This document shows positions 9,281 through 18,781 of a DNA stretch of 64,000 nucleotides, one piece after another. The translations under genes were made by a program, and so were the position numbers. The stretch comes from a candidate division KSB1 bacterium. Lineage in GTDB: Bacteria > Zhuqueibacterota > Zhuqueibacteria > Zhuqueibacterales > Zhuqueibacteraceae. Every line of letters starts with the position of its first letter. The first letter of the stretch is position 1. A model generated the notes under the pieces. The model did no database searches and was not told the origin of the DNA. It saw nothing but the letters and a program-made list of their open reading frames with translations. The stretch lies in NCBI GenBank assembly GCA_034506255.1, contig JAPDPX010000011.1, forward strand, positions 1-64,000, given 5' to 3'.

Positions 9281-11179
9281 TTACTGTCGACCGTCCCCGG
9301 GCAGAATGCGCAGCGTGATCCGGCTCGGATATTCCGCCGAGCTGTAGACGCGCTGTGTGGCGGTTTGAAAGTCCCCGGGTTGGGCGTTGAAGATATCGAC
9401 GAATTTCTGCGGATTGCGATCGATCATCGGAAACCAGGTGCTTTGGATTTGCACCATGAGACGATGGCCCTGTTTGAAGCGGTGCAGCACATCCTGCAGC
9501 ACGAATTCCACTTTGGTGATCTTGCCGGGCTCGAATGGCTCGGGTTGGGCCAGGCTGTTGCGAAACTTGCCGCGGATGACGTCGCCGCGCACGAGCTGCT
9601 GGTAGCCGCCCATTTTCACATTGCGCGGATTGGGATCCGGGTCGGGCGTGTTCTCGGGAAACACGTCGATCACTTTGACGATCCAGTCGGAGTCCGTGCC
9701 GCTGGTGGAGACGAACAACGTGGCGGTGATCGGCCCGGCCGCACATATATCGGCCGTGAGCGGCGCGCTTTCATAGACCAGCACATCGGGCCGCCGCGCG
9801 GCGAAGCGCTGATCTTCCAGCATGAAGGCGGGATTGTACCAATGCCTGATTTCAGCGGTGTAGGGCACGGGTTTGTCCGGGTCGCTGAGGTACTGGCGAA
9901 ACACCTCGCCGCTGGCGGACGGCGGCTCGAAGCGCAGGCCGCCATCGCCATGCAGGTAAATGGCGGCGGGGTTCGCCTCTGCCGGCGGCCAGTTTTTGAA
10001 GAAACGCCAGACATTGCCGCCGGTTTCGAACATCATGGCCTCCGCCAGCTCCGGTGGCTGGTGGTCCTTGAGATAATGGTTGAAGAATGGCAGCTCGATG
10101 TGTTCGAGATAGTAGGCCGCGGTCTTCGCGCCAAAATTGATGTCTCCCAGTTTTTCGCCATCGTCGTTGCCCCATTGCCCGTGCGACCACGGCCCCATCA
10201 CCAGCATGTTGACCGTGCCGGGATTGTTCTGCTCGATGGCCTGATAGGAATGCAGTGCGCCGTAGAGATTCTCCGCGTCGTACCAGCCCCCCACCACCAG
10301 CATCGCGGGCTTGATCTTGCGCAGATGCGGCAGCACATCGCGCGCCTCCCAGAAGGCATTCCACACACTGTTGCGCGCCAGTTCATTCCAAAATTTCACC
10401 TGATTCTTCATGTAGCGGGTGTTGGCATTGGACAACGGCCCGAGATTGAGAAAGAACTGGTAGCCGTCGGGAGTTTGATGATCAAACGGGGGAACGGGGG
10501 TGCTGGTCGGCTGCGGCCGCGGCTGCCCGAAGCGCACGTAGAAATCGAAGGCGTGGGAGACGAGGAAGGCGCCGTTGTGGTAGAAATCATCGCCGGCCAT
10601 CCACTTGGAAACCGGTGCCTGTGGCGACACGGCCTTGACCGCCGGATGCGCGTCGATGGCGGCCATGGTGCTGTAGAATCCCGGATAGGAAATGCCGCTG
10701 ACGCCCACGCGGCCGTTGTTGTTGGGAATGTGCTTCACCAGCCAGTCCACGGTATCGTAGGCATCCGTGGTTTCGTCGATGTCGCGGTTGCTCTTTTTGT
10801 TGGGCAGATAAGGCCGCACGTCTTCAAACTCGCCCTCTGACAGGTAACGGCCGCGCACATCCTGTGCGGCGATGATGTAACCTTCCTGGAAATAGCGCAT
10901 GCGCTGGCGGTCGGGCTTGTCCAGATAGTGATCGAGGCCGTAGGGCGCAACGCTGTAGGGCGTGCGGCGCAGCAGAATGGGATACTTCCGGGATTTGTCC
11001 TTGGGCACGTAGACGCTGGTGAAGAGACGGACGCCGTCGCGCATCGGGATGCGGTATTCATATTTGGTGTAATGCTGCCGCAGGTAGTCCATTTCCTGCG
11101 GTTTGTTCTGCGCCGTCAGGGGCAGCACGATCAGTGCCGCCCACAGCAATCCCCATCTGCACAGCCGCTGCCATGCCAT
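9281..11179 (-). CDS. Exported CocE/NonD-type hydrolase (peptidase S15 family)
   Basis: 632 residues starting with a signal peptide (about 1-24: basic, then LLWAALIVLPLTAQ). The alpha/beta-hydrolase core begins at IPMRDGVRLFTSVYVP. The nucleophile is S164 in GISYPG, the acid is probably the Asp of GGWYD, and the histidine lies in GPWSHGQW. A C-terminal jelly-roll domain with LRF-type segments follows, as in X-Pro dipeptidyl-peptidases, cocaine esterase and alpha-amino-acid ester hydrolases. Start at 11179 is backed by AAAGGAGAGG seven bases upstream. It probably cleaves peptides or acyl esters in the periplasm. The M28 peptidase upstream in the same direction suggests joint peptide degradation, though a 660-base gap with a terminator separates them. 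Confidence 0.88.
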   Translation of the reverse strand: MAWQRLCRWGLLWAALIVLPLTAQNKPQEMDYLRQHYTKYEYRIPMRDGVRLFTSVYVPKDKSRKYPILLRRTPYSVAPYGLDHYLDKPDRQRMRYFQEGYIIAAQDVRGRYLSEGEFEDVRPYLPNKKSNRDIDETTDAYDTVDWLVKHIPNNNGRVGVSGISYPGFYSTMAAIDAHPAVKAVSPQAPVSKWMAGDDFYHNGAFLVSHAFDFYVRFGQPRPQPTSTPVPPFDHQTPDGYQFFLNLGPLSNANTRYMKNQVKFWNELARNSVWNAFWEARDVLPHLRKIKPAMLVVGGWYDAENLYGALHSYQAIEQNNPGTVNMLVMGPWSHGQWGNDDGEKLGDINFGAKTAAYYLEHIELPFFNHYLKDHQPPELAEAMMFETGGNVWRFFKNWPPAEANPAAIYLHGDGGLRFEPPSASGEVFRQYLSDPDKPVPYTAEIRHWYNPAFMLEDQRFAARRPDVLVYESAPLTADICAAGPITATLFVSTSGTDSDWIVKVIDVFPENTPDPDPNPRNVKMGGYQQLVRGDVIRGKFRNSLAQPEPFEPGKITKVEFVLQDVLHRFKQGHRLMVQIQSTWFPMIDRNPQKFVDIFNAQPGDFQTATQRVYSSAEYPSRITLRILPGDGRQ

Positions 11180-11843
11180 CTTGCCTCTCCTTTCGTTCGC
11201 TTGTGAGATATGTTCGTGACTGCGTTGCCGCCAGACTGGCGTCACGCCGCAGCAACCGGGCAGGACCGGGTTGACGCACTGCCGCGCGCGATTGCCGGCA
11301 GGTGGCTGGTCAACCAAATCGAAAACACTCTGGATCAGGAGATGACGGCGGGAACGAAACCGGGCTGGCCGCCACTCTCCGGCGAGTCATCACTCATGCC
11401 GGCCGCGTGGTATCGTCGCACAGGGCTTGGGAAGCGCATGGTAACCAGCGTCGTTTTCAATTTCAAGCGCTTTTTGGCGGGGAGCGCCATGCCCCGGCCG
11501 GCGAGTGGGGGAAACGCAGCACCGGCCTCCTGTCGGCAGACGAGGTGCTTGCGCCCCACCACCTGTAACCAGGGTATTGATCGGAGAAAAGGCACAAAGA
11601 CAGCGGCCGTGTCTTTGTGCCTGGTTGGTTGTGCCATGCCAGCGGTCTGTTGCGTGGGAGCATATCGCGGCCGCCGGTGTCATGCTGGAGACTCCGGGCA
11701 AAGATTCGCGCACCGCGTCACGCACCTTGCAGGATTCCTTCCGAATGACCCGCGAAGCATGCACACGAATGAAGGGCAACAGCGCGGGTGGCGGAGAGGT
11801 GCTTTCCGCGCGTGACGGCAAGTCATGGCAAACGGCAACGCGA
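11180..11843. other. Intergenic gap between the M28 and S15 genes
   Basis: About 660 bases with no supported gene. It holds the terminator-like hairpin at 11587-11621 and presumably the promoter of the S15 gene nearer 11180. Frames open here on both strands have no ribosome binding site or family features. Confidence 0.6.
11587..11621 (-). terminator. Rho-independent terminator for the M28 peptidase gene
   Basis: A perfect 12-bp inverted repeat, GGCACAAAGACA / TGTCTTTGTGCC with a seven-base GC-rich loop, occupies 11591-11621. Read on the minus strand it is followed at once by TTTTCTCC. It lies about 220 bases after the stop of the minus-strand M28 gene, so it would end that transcript before the S15 gene. 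Confidence 0.7.
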
Positions 11844-14768
11844 CTACCGCACCAGCACCATCTTCCGCACTTGTGTGAAGCCCGCCGTGCTCATTTTGCA
11901 GAAATAAATTCCGGAAGCCACCGGCTTGCCCTCCGGCGTTATCCCCTGCCACGACACGGCGTGGGTTCCCGCCGGCTGCACGCCATCAACCAGGCGTGCC
12001 ACCTCCTGGCCGGCAGTGTTGAATATGGCCAGCACGACGTGGCTTGCCAGCGGCAGTTGATAGCGTATGGTGGTGGCAGGGTTGAAGGGATTGGGATAGT
12101 TTTGTTGCAGGGCAAATTGCCGCGGCAGACTGCCGTGTGAAGGGCTGCCCTCCGCAACCCCCGTCGCTGTTTCGCCCAAATCCGCCAGCGCTTGGCGCGC
12201 CGCCTGTGCCGCCGCTCCTGCCTCCATGAAATAGAGCGGAAAATCGAACACCACCAGACGGTAGCGGTTGCCCAAAAAGCGCAAGCCCACCGGCCGGCCG
12301 TGATTCACCGCGGCAATGCCCGTGGCGGAAACATAGCTGTAGATGGTCTCGGTCTGCGGCTCTTCTGCCAGCGGCGGCAGAAATGCGTCGATCTCCAACA
12401 AGTTGCCGTTGAACAGCGCGGCGCGCAAACTGTCAACCTCGAGCGAAGGATAGCCTGCGCGGCGGCTCTCGGCCGCTTTGAAATCGCGATCCGCCGCAAC
12501 CCGCGCGGCGCGGATTTTCAGATAGTCACGCACAAAACTGCCGTTCGGATAGATGACCTCGTTGCCCGGGCTCGTGCCCAGTGCGCGCAGCAGTGACCAG
12601 CCCGTCAGCCAAAGCTTGCCGCCCTGTTCGAGATATTTGCGCAAAGCGACCGTGTCCGACGCCATCGGCCGGGCCTGTCGCGCTTCCGCGTGCCAGATCA
12701 CGGTGGAATAAACGCCCAGATCGGCATCGCTGAGGGTGATCTGCTGCGCCGTGCTGTCCGCCAAATCCCACTCGCTGGTGACGTTGTATCCCGCCAGCAG
12801 CGCGCGATAGAAATCGTCCACTTCCGCATCGGTGGGACGCAATGCGCTGCCGTCACCGTCGCGCGTGTTGTCCACAATCAAGATGCCCCGGTCATGTGTG
12901 GCCAGCCGGCCTTTCACCAGATTGGAGGCCGCACTTTCCAGCGCGGTGCGATCGACGGCTTTGACCTGGTAATAATAAAATGTGTGCGGCGCAACGTTGG
13001 CATCCTGCCAGGTGGTTTGCGGCGCCGGCACGAATGTCGCCAGAGCGAAGCCCTGCTGCGGCGCCAGGCTGCGATAGATGTTGTATCCGGCCAAATCCAG
13101 CTCCGTGTTGTTGGCCTGCCAGGTGAGCGTGATCGTTGCAGCTTGCGAAGTGGCGTCCAGCGCCGCGGGTGCCACCGGCGTGCGGCGGGGTGTGAAAGCG
13201 AGTTCCGGTGTCAACAGACTCTCGTTGCCGCTTTGATCAATGGCCGCGACCGCGGCATACATGCGCTGGTTTTCCGTCAGGCCGCGCAGGGTGTCAAAGG
13301 GTGTTGCGACCATGCGCATCTCGTTGTAGCTGCCGCTGGCAGAGCCGAGAAAAAGCTTGTAGCCCGCCAGATCCGGCTCCTGATTGGCCTGCCAGCGCAG
13401 GATTTGCGACTGGCCGTCGCCCACTTCCGCGGCCTGGAATCCCACCGGCGTAGCCGGCGAATTGGCCACCTGCACCAGCGCGGCCAAAACCACCTTGATG
13501 ACTTCTTTCGCATAGGGAATGCTGATGTTGGCCATCACATCTGTGGAGCGATGCCAATTCGGGCTGAAGTCCCCCTCGTGCAGGAACAGCGCGTGATAGC
13601 CGGCCTGTTGAAAGGGATAGTGATCGCTGTTGCCGCTGCTGGCCGCAATCACCGGAAGCAGGGTGCTGTATTGCCGCGTGAGATGCTCGACCAGCAGCGC
13701 AAATGCCTGCGAAGGCCGGTCGGTCAGAATGTTGACATCGGGATGGGCATCCGCGACATTGGCGATCATGTCCATGTTGAGCACCAGATCGATGCTCATC
13801 CCCTGGCGGCGGGCATTCTCGGCGAAATGCCGGCTGCCGCCCAGCCCCTGCTCTTCTGCGCCAAAGGCAATGAACAGGATCGTGGTTTCCAATTCTTCGC
13901 GCGCCAGCACTCGGGCGATCTCCAGCGTGGCCGTCGTGCCGGAGGCGTTGTCATCCGTGCCCGGGGCATACACCGCAGCATTGCCGCCGTCATACACCAC
14001 GGAATCGTAATGGCCGCCAACTATGAGCAGGCGCGGCGTTTTGTGCGTCCCCGGCTTGGTGGCCACCACATTCATTTGGGTGGTGTTGAACCAGGGGAAA
14101 GGGTCGAAACGGACGTCGGTGTAGCCGAATTCCTGGAATTTCCTGAACAGCCATGCGCGTGCCGGCACAATCGAATCGGAGAAGGAATAACGACTGCGGA
14201 AAGCCTCCAGGCGCTGCAAATAAGTGCCGATGGTCGAGTCGGAAATTTGCGCGATCAACCGCGGCAGCATGGTATCCGTGCCGGCGGCTCTCCACTGCGG
14301 GTGAAATTGCGGCCCCGCCGCCACCAACGGCAGCGGCCGTTCGGAAAGCCGCACCGGGTGCCAGCCGTGCTGCGCCGCCCGCAGCACCTCCGCCTCGCTC
14401 ATTTTGACGACAATCTCTGCCGCATTTGCGGCAATGACCCTGGCGCCGGCACCCGCCGGCGGGGATGCATGTTCGTCATGCCGGGTCAGCAGGTAGTAGG
14501 GTTGCGACCAGGCCTCGTAATCGACGATTTCATGGGCAATGCCGCTGCGCTGCAAGTGCGGCAGCTCCGTCACCGCAACGGTTGCCAGCACGAAGTTATC
14601 CGTGCGCAAGCAAACTTTGAGCGGCAAGCCCTGCAAGCGACTCACTTCCTCCGGCTGGCGCAGATCGAAGCGCACCAGCACCGCGGGACTCTGGCCCGCC
14701 ACCGCAAATGCAACTGCCAACGAAACCAGCCACCAGCGGCAAGCAACAACCATTTGATTCCAAGTCAT
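11844..14768 (-). CDS. Secreted M28 family metallopeptidase with Fn3-like domains and sorting tail
   Basis: 974 residues. Signal peptide about 1-25; a prodomain-like region to ~170; M28 zinc peptidase core about 175-430. Zinc and catalytic residues are visible: H253 in GGHYDS, Asp in PGTDDNASG (272/273), the glutamate pair at 305-306 in GAEEQG, the MDMI aspartate, and a late His in SDHYPF. Two fibronectin-III-like domains follow (about 435-520 and 525-620), then a ~250-residue region of unknown fold, and finally the NYPNPFNP / VASGIYF sorting module. Likely an aminopeptidase or carboxypeptidase displayed on or released from the cell. GGGAG precedes the ATG. A terminator is placed downstream. 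Confidence 0.92.
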   Translation of the reverse strand: MTWNQMVVACRWWLVSLAVAFAVAGQSPAVLVRFDLRQPEEVSRLQGLPLKVCLRTDNFVLATVAVTELPHLQRSGIAHEIVDYEAWSQPYYLLTRHDEHASPPAGAGARVIAANAAEIVVKMSEAEVLRAAQHGWHPVRLSERPLPLVAAGPQFHPQWRAAGTDTMLPRLIAQISDSTIGTYLQRLEAFRSRYSFSDSIVPARAWLFRKFQEFGYTDVRFDPFPWFNTTQMNVVATKPGTHKTPRLLIVGGHYDSVVYDGGNAAVYAPGTDDNASGTTATLEIARVLAREELETTILFIAFGAEEQGLGGSRHFAENARRQGMSIDLVLNMDMIANVADAHPDVNILTDRPSQAFALLVEHLTRQYSTLLPVIAASSGNSDHYPFQQAGYHALFLHEGDFSPNWHRSTDVMANISIPYAKEVIKVVLAALVQVANSPATPVGFQAAEVGDGQSQILRWQANQEPDLAGYKLFLGSASGSYNEMRMVATPFDTLRGLTENQRMYAAVAAIDQSGNESLLTPELAFTPRRTPVAPAALDATSQAATITLTWQANNTELDLAGYNIYRSLAPQQGFALATFVPAPQTTWQDANVAPHTFYYYQVKAVDRTALESAASNLVKGRLATHDRGILIVDNTRDGDGSALRPTDAEVDDFYRALLAGYNVTSEWDLADSTAQQITLSDADLGVYSTVIWHAEARQARPMASDTVALRKYLEQGGKLWLTGWSLLRALGTSPGNEVIYPNGSFVRDYLKIRAARVAADRDFKAAESRRAGYPSLEVDSLRAALFNGNLLEIDAFLPPLAEEPQTETIYSYVSATGIAAVNHGRPVGLRFLGNRYRLVVFDFPLYFMEAGAAAQAARQALADLGETATGVAEGSPSHGSLPRQFALQQNYPNPFNPATTIRYQLPLASHVVLAIFNTAGQEVARLVDGVQPAGTHAVSWQGITPEGKPVASGIYFCKMSTAGFTQVRKMVLVR

Positions 14769-15922
14769 AAACGGCTCCCGAGGTCATCATGCGAACAGTA
14801 AATTGGGAAATGGCGAAGGTATTGGGCTGGCAGTGGCATGAAGAAACCCGCCGCGGCCGGGGAGATGCCGGCAGGTAGAAACATTGGCTGCCGGCAATTC
14901 ACCCCAATATCGGGGCATGCCGGCGGCAGCTTGGCATGCGATACGCCCGTCGCTGGCTTTTTCTCCTCGAACGCCAGTCCGTGTGCCAATGATGCAACGA
15001 ATCACGGTCATGGTAGCGTGTCGTCGGCTCAATTACAAGGCCTTTCTTCCCGCCGGTGTTCTGCCAAGGCAGACTTTGTTTTTTTCATGTCTTTCCGTGT
15101 AACGCGGGCCACCCGCCCGCCAACCGGGGGAAGCAAGAAGGCTTGCGCTGCAAAAATTTCGCGGTCACGGGGGTGTCCCGGCATGAATTCTTTTATTCAA
15201 ACTCGAAGCCGTTGGAGCATTCCGGCAGCTTCGCAGCGCAGTTTGCAAGCCGCAGCCCAGTCTGTTAACCGCGAAGCCGCCAAGCACGCAAAGGATTTCT
15301 TTGTGTGCTTCATGCTTTTGCGTGCAATCATGTGTTGCGATGATTCCTCATTTGCTGTCTGCCTGCTTTCATTGGTTTGACGTTCCAGTGCAGTAAGAGC
15401 CCCGGGCGGCAGTCGGGTCATTTCAAGCCGTCAGGAGTTGGACCTCGTGTATTGGCAGCAGTTTTTGATACAACCTCCGATGCGCCTGTCAATGCAGCAG
15501 CCGGCAGCAATCTGCTGGCCGTCATATGGAGTCGGTGGCGATCCTTCGTCCTCCACTCGCAAACCGCGCAGTTTTCAAACAGAACGCTGTTGGCAGGCCG
15601 ACTCCAACGCGTGCAGCCAGCGATGCCATTTGGTGTTCTTGGTGCGCCTGGCGGTTCAAAAAAATCTTTGCGGTTGTCACAGTTTTGCCAGGATAATACT
15701 ATAAGAAATTCCACAGCCCACTCCTGACGGAGTCTTGTGAACAAGCCATTTCCTCCGGACGACAGCAAGCCAACATGCAAAATTCAGGTTTTACCGCGCT
15801 CCGCGTTTGCAGAAACGAATCCGCAGGCAGACGAGCCTGCGCCGCCTCGCAGATGAAACTGCGGCCGCATGTCCGGCAACTTGCGGCTTGCTTTTCAAAC
15901 CACCGGCTTTTATATTCGCGCC
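14769..15922. other. Long intergenic gap containing direct repeat A copy 1
   Basis: About 1150 bases between the divergent M28 (-) and small Cys-protein (+) genes. 15301-15702 is repeat A copy 1. At 15060-15085 a short TCTGCC/GGCAGA stem is followed by a T-run, but no plus-strand gene precedes it. A palindrome ACTCC-TGAC-GGAGT lies at 15720-15733. I see no supported gene. Confidence 0.6.
15301..15702 (+). repeat. ~400-bp direct repeat A, copy 1
   Basis: This segment aligns nearly end to end with 18782-19191 in the same orientation. Long identical blocks include GTCTGCCTGCTTTCATTGGT, CAGCAGTTTTTGATACAACC, ATGCGCCTGTCAATGCAG and CTGCTGGCCGTCATATGGA. Identity looks like 80-85 percent with a few small indels. 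Both copies end at GCCAGGATAATACT. A minus-strand frame stays open through both copies and the visible indels are multiples of three, but no start signal lies inside the repeat. Confidence 0.88.
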
Positions 15923-16327
15923 ATGCAAAGCACGAGGCACACATGGCTGGGTGGCCTGGTTCTGTGCGGTTATCTCGCCGGACTGCTGCATCCTTTTTTC
16001 CCCTATTGGGAATATGCCTTGAACCAGCATTACATCGCCCGCGTGCTGTGTGAGAACAAGGAACGACCCCAGGCGAATTGCGAAGGCAAATGCTATCTGG
16101 CCCAACGCCTCGCCCAGGCTGGCCAGGAGGCGGGCGGGCAGCCGGGAACGGTGCCGGTCAAAGCAAACCCTGAAAAGGACACCTTGCATCTCTGCACTGC
16201 CAGCAGAGTACAGTTGACCCGGCCGGCGATCACCGGTTTGCTGGCCGGCCATGCTGGTGTGCCTTCCCTCCTTTCTCCTCCTGGTGAAATTTTCCACCCT
16301 CCGCGTCAGCGGGCCATTCTCCTTTGA
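15923..16327 (+). CDS. Small membrane-anchored cysteine-containing protein of the copper/redox module
   Basis: 134 residues. One hydrophobic segment (about 7-25) near the N-terminus is followed by NQHYIARVLCENKERPQANC and EGKCYLAQRL. That pattern of a conserved Cys, then a Cys-x3-Cys-like pair, recurs in small proteins of FCB bacteria encoded near copper or respiratory genes, but I know no assigned function. The rest is low-complexity and proline-rich, with one more Cys in HLCTAS. The Met at 15923 is the most likely start because it places the hydrophobic segment near the N-terminus; the ribosome binding site is poor. Metal binding through the cysteines is inference. Confidence 0.62.
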   Translation: MQSTRHTWLGGLVLCGYLAGLLHPFFPYWEYALNQHYIARVLCENKERPQANCEGKCYLAQRLAQAGQEAGGQPGTVPVKANPEKDTLHLCTASRVQLTRPAITGLLAGHAGVPSLLSPPGEIFHPPRQRAILL

Positions 16328-16490
16328 ACCCTATCGCGAAATCTGCCGCTGTCGTGGCGGCAAATTTACCTGGCTGGTCGCACGGTTGCGCAGGGCATGT
16401 TCTCTGTGATCCGTGAGAGAGAGGGGCTTGTCTGTGCCTTCGCAACCGGTGCGCACTCAAACCTGAAGATCATGCAACGGGAGAAATACA

Positions 16491-17426
16491 ATGCGCACTC
16501 TTGGTGTTTTGCTGCTGACTTTCCTGCTGCCGGCCGCCGAAAACCTGCGGGCATGTTCCGTCTGTCGCTGCGGCGATCACAGCTTTTTCCTGAACAATGC
16601 CCGCCTTCTGCCCGCGGGGCGGCTGTTGCTGGGCGTGGATCATTTGAATACCCGCAAAAGCGCGGGTGTGATTCATCACGACGAACATGGTCAGGCTTTG
16701 GCCAAAGCCGTCCTGCCGTCGACCATCCACCATGAGGATCCCACCCTGGAAACCCAGACGCAGAATGCGGTGCAGTTCAATCTCAAATATGGGCTTGCCA
16801 CCCGCGTGATGTTGCTGGCCTCCGTGCCTTATATCTTCAATCGCATTGCCACGGACACGGGTGCGGAAACTGCCAGCGGTCTGGGCGATCCTGAAATGCT
16901 GGCAATCGCGCACCTGCTCAATCTGGGTGCCTGGCGGTTGCAAGGTTTGGCTGGTGCGCGCCTGCCCCTGGGAATCTCTGATCTCGAGGAGAGTCCGGGC
17001 GTGCGGCGGGAGCAACATCTGCAGCCGGGCAGCGGTGCCTGGGCCGGCATTTTCGGGGTGCAATTGCTGCAGCCTTCCGGCCGCGTGCCGCTGTTCTTGA
17101 GTGCGAGCTATCAGGCCAATGGCAGCAATGCTCATGACTTTGCCTATGGCAATGTTTTCCGTTTCAACGTTGCTGCGCAAACCGCACTTGCCGGTGCTTT
17201 TGATTTGATCGCGGAAGTCAACGGCCGCATGGCAGAATATGACAAAGACGGCGCGGAGAGCGATCCCAACAGCGGCGGCACGGCAGTTTATTTTTCACCG
17301 GGTCTGCGCTTGCGTCTGGGCGCGGCCTCCCTGCGCAGTCAGGTGCAAATTCCGGTGATCGAAAACCTGCACGGCGGGCAGAACGAAAAGATCAATCTGC
17401 GCACCGGCCTGATGTGGGAGTTGTAA
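16491..17426 (+). CDS. Exported outer-membrane-barrel-like protein with N-terminal CSVCRCGD
   Basis: 311 residues, with GGGAGA upstream of the ATG. A signal peptide of ~22 residues ends near LRA, and the mature protein would begin with the cysteine-rich CSVCRCGDHSFF. The remainder alternates short beta-strand-like segments and turns (FNLKYGLATRVMLLASVPYIF, LAGARLPLGISD, YFSPGLRLRLG), as in the transporter/MetA-type beta-barrel families. Its setting among a Cys protein, superoxide dismutase, cytochrome c, Sco and PCuAC suggests a role in metal or redox homeostasis at the outer membrane. The three N-terminal cysteines could bind copper or iron; this is inference. Confidence 0.65.
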   Translation: MRTLGVLLLTFLLPAAENLRACSVCRCGDHSFFLNNARLLPAGRLLLGVDHLNTRKSAGVIHHDEHGQALAKAVLPSTIHHEDPTLETQTQNAVQFNLKYGLATRVMLLASVPYIFNRIATDTGAETASGLGDPEMLAIAHLLNLGAWRLQGLAGARLPLGISDLEESPGVRREQHLQPGSGAWAGIFGVQLLQPSGRVPLFLSASYQANGSNAHDFAYGNVFRFNVAAQTALAGAFDLIAEVNGRMAEYDKDGAESDPNSGGTAVYFSPGLRLRLGAASLRSQVQIPVIENLHGGQNEKINLRTGLMWEL

Positions 17427-17530
17427 AGGGAGCAACAAACTGCAAGGGCAAGGGGCAGGGCGCGGCCAACCCGCGTGCTGCCCCGCTCAGCCACTGCGCG
17501 TCATGGCCAGCCATCACAAGGAGAATGCAC

Positions 17531-18304
17531 ATGAACTCGAATCACTCTGCACCCACGCGGCGTCAAGCTTTGGGTTTGATGCTGGGCGGGGCTGCCTGGA
17601 CGGTTGCCGCCAGAGCCTTCGCACGACCGGACAAGAAGGAGAAAAACAAACCCGGGAGCACCGTCGATTTTCAAAAGCTCGCGCCCGGTGCCGCGGTGAC
17701 TTATCCCTTTGCCCTGCCCGACCTGCCTTATGCGACCAACGCGCTGGCGGCTGCCATCGATGAACAAACCATGCAAATCCATCACGGCCGGCATCACAAA
17801 GCCTACACCGACAACCTCAACAACGCGCTGAAGGATCATCCCGCGCTGCAGCAAAAGACCATCGTCGAGCTGCTTGCCGACTTGCCGGCCGTGCCCGAAG
17901 CGATTCGCACGACAGTGCGCAATCATGGCGGCGGTTATTTCAATCACTGTCTCTTCTGGCACATGATGAGTCCGCAGGGCGGCGAGCCGGCCGGCGAGCT
18001 GGCCGCGGCGCTCACCCGCGATTTCGGCTCGTTCGACGCCTTCAAAGAGAAATTCAACAAGGCCGCGGCCTCGTTGTTCGGCAGCGGCTGGGCCTGGCTG
18101 GTGGTCAATGACAAGGGCAGGCTCGAAATCATTCAAACGCCGAATCAGGACACGCCGCTGGCGGGTGGTTACAAACCGGTGCTGGGCATTGACGTGTGGG
18201 AGCATGCCTACTATCTGCGCTATCAAAACAAGCGCGCGGATTACATCACGGCATTCTGGCAGGTGATCAATTGGGAACAATGCCGGCGCAACTTTGCTGC
18301 GTGA
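17531..18304 (+). CDS. sodA: Tat-exported Fe/Mn superoxide dismutase
   Basis: 257 residues. The N-terminus has a twin-arginine signal (TRRQALGLMLGG, then a hydrophobic stretch to ARAFA), so the enzyme should act in the periplasm. The Fe/Mn-SOD fold is complete: first metal His in MQIHHGRHH, second in GYFNHCLFWHMM, and Asp and His ligands in GIDVWEHAYYLRY. It dismutates superoxide to oxygen and peroxide. The start at 17531 is preferred over the Met two codons upstream because AAGGAG at 17517-17522 is then eight bases away rather than two. The GTG of the next gene overlaps the stop as GTGA. Fe versus Mn cannot be decided by eye, so the symbol sodA is loose. Confidence 0.92.
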   Translation: MNSNHSAPTRRQALGLMLGGAAWTVAARAFARPDKKEKNKPGSTVDFQKLAPGAAVTYPFALPDLPYATNALAAAIDEQTMQIHHGRHHKAYTDNLNNALKDHPALQQKTIVELLADLPAVPEAIRTTVRNHGGGYFNHCLFWHMMSPQGGEPAGELAAALTRDFGSFDAFKEKFNKAAASLFGSGWAWLVVNDKGRLEIIQTPNQDTPLAGGYKPVLGIDVWEHAYYLRYQNKRADYITAFWQVINWEQCRRNFAA

Positions 18305-18747
18305 AACCGGCCGTCTGGCTGCTGGCGGTGGTACTCGGCCTCAGTGCCTGCGGCAGGGAGGAACAACCGCCGCCACCGGATCAGCGCGCCCGCATGGAAA
18401 GTTTGCGGCACGAGCTGCGGCAGACGCTCGGAGCAAAATACACCGAGCCGGTCCCGCCCGCCACGGTGGCCCAGCTCAAACGCGGCAGCGAACTGTTTGC
18501 CGAGTTGTGCGCCCCCTGTCATGGCGCGCGCGGGGACGGCAAGGTCGAGCATCCCGGTGTGCTGCTGCAACAGCCATCCAACTTCACGGATCCGGCGCAA
18601 GCGACCTTTTTCTCCGAACAGGCGCGTTTGCACATTATTCGCAAGGGCATCCCCGGCACGGCCATGATGGGCTGGGAGGGCGTGCTGCCGGAGGATGACA
18701 TCGTGGCGATCTACCAATACGTTCGCCATCTTTATCAATCCCGCTGA
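18301..18747 (+). CDS. Class I-like cytochrome c lipoprotein
   Basis: About 148 residues. A short lipoprotein signal (KPAVWLLAVVLGLSAC) would tether it by its cysteine. The haem-binding motif is CAPCH, followed by GARGDG, and the axial methionine lies in GTAMMGWEG. The domain, ending in IYQYVRHLY, is the typical ~100-residue cytochrome c. It should carry electrons in the periplasm. The GTG at 18301 overlaps the SOD stop (GTGA), suggesting coupled translation; an ATG at 18280 inside the SOD gene is the alternative. Neither has a good ribosome binding site. The neighbouring Sco and PCuAC genes hint at a link to a copper oxidase encoded elsewhere. Confidence 0.85.
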   Translation: MKPAVWLLAVVLGLSACGREEQPPPPDQRARMESLRHELRQTLGAKYTEPVPPATVAQLKRGSELFAELCAPCHGARGDGKVEHPGVLLQQPSNFTDPAQATFFSEQARLHIIRKGIPGTAMMGWEGVLPEDDIVAIYQYVRHLYQSR

Positions 18748-18781
18748 GGACGCCAGCCTCTGCGCACTGCCAGGAGGTCGG

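Noticed and set aside
15060..15085. Stem TCTGCC/GGCAGA followed by a T-run as a plus-strand terminator
   Set aside because: The loop is only two bases and no plus-strand gene lies upstream for it to end.
15418..15780. A possible small gene in repeat A on the minus strand
   Set aside because: Kept only as a low-key finding; there is no start signal inside the repeat and no known family, so I do not list it as a gene.
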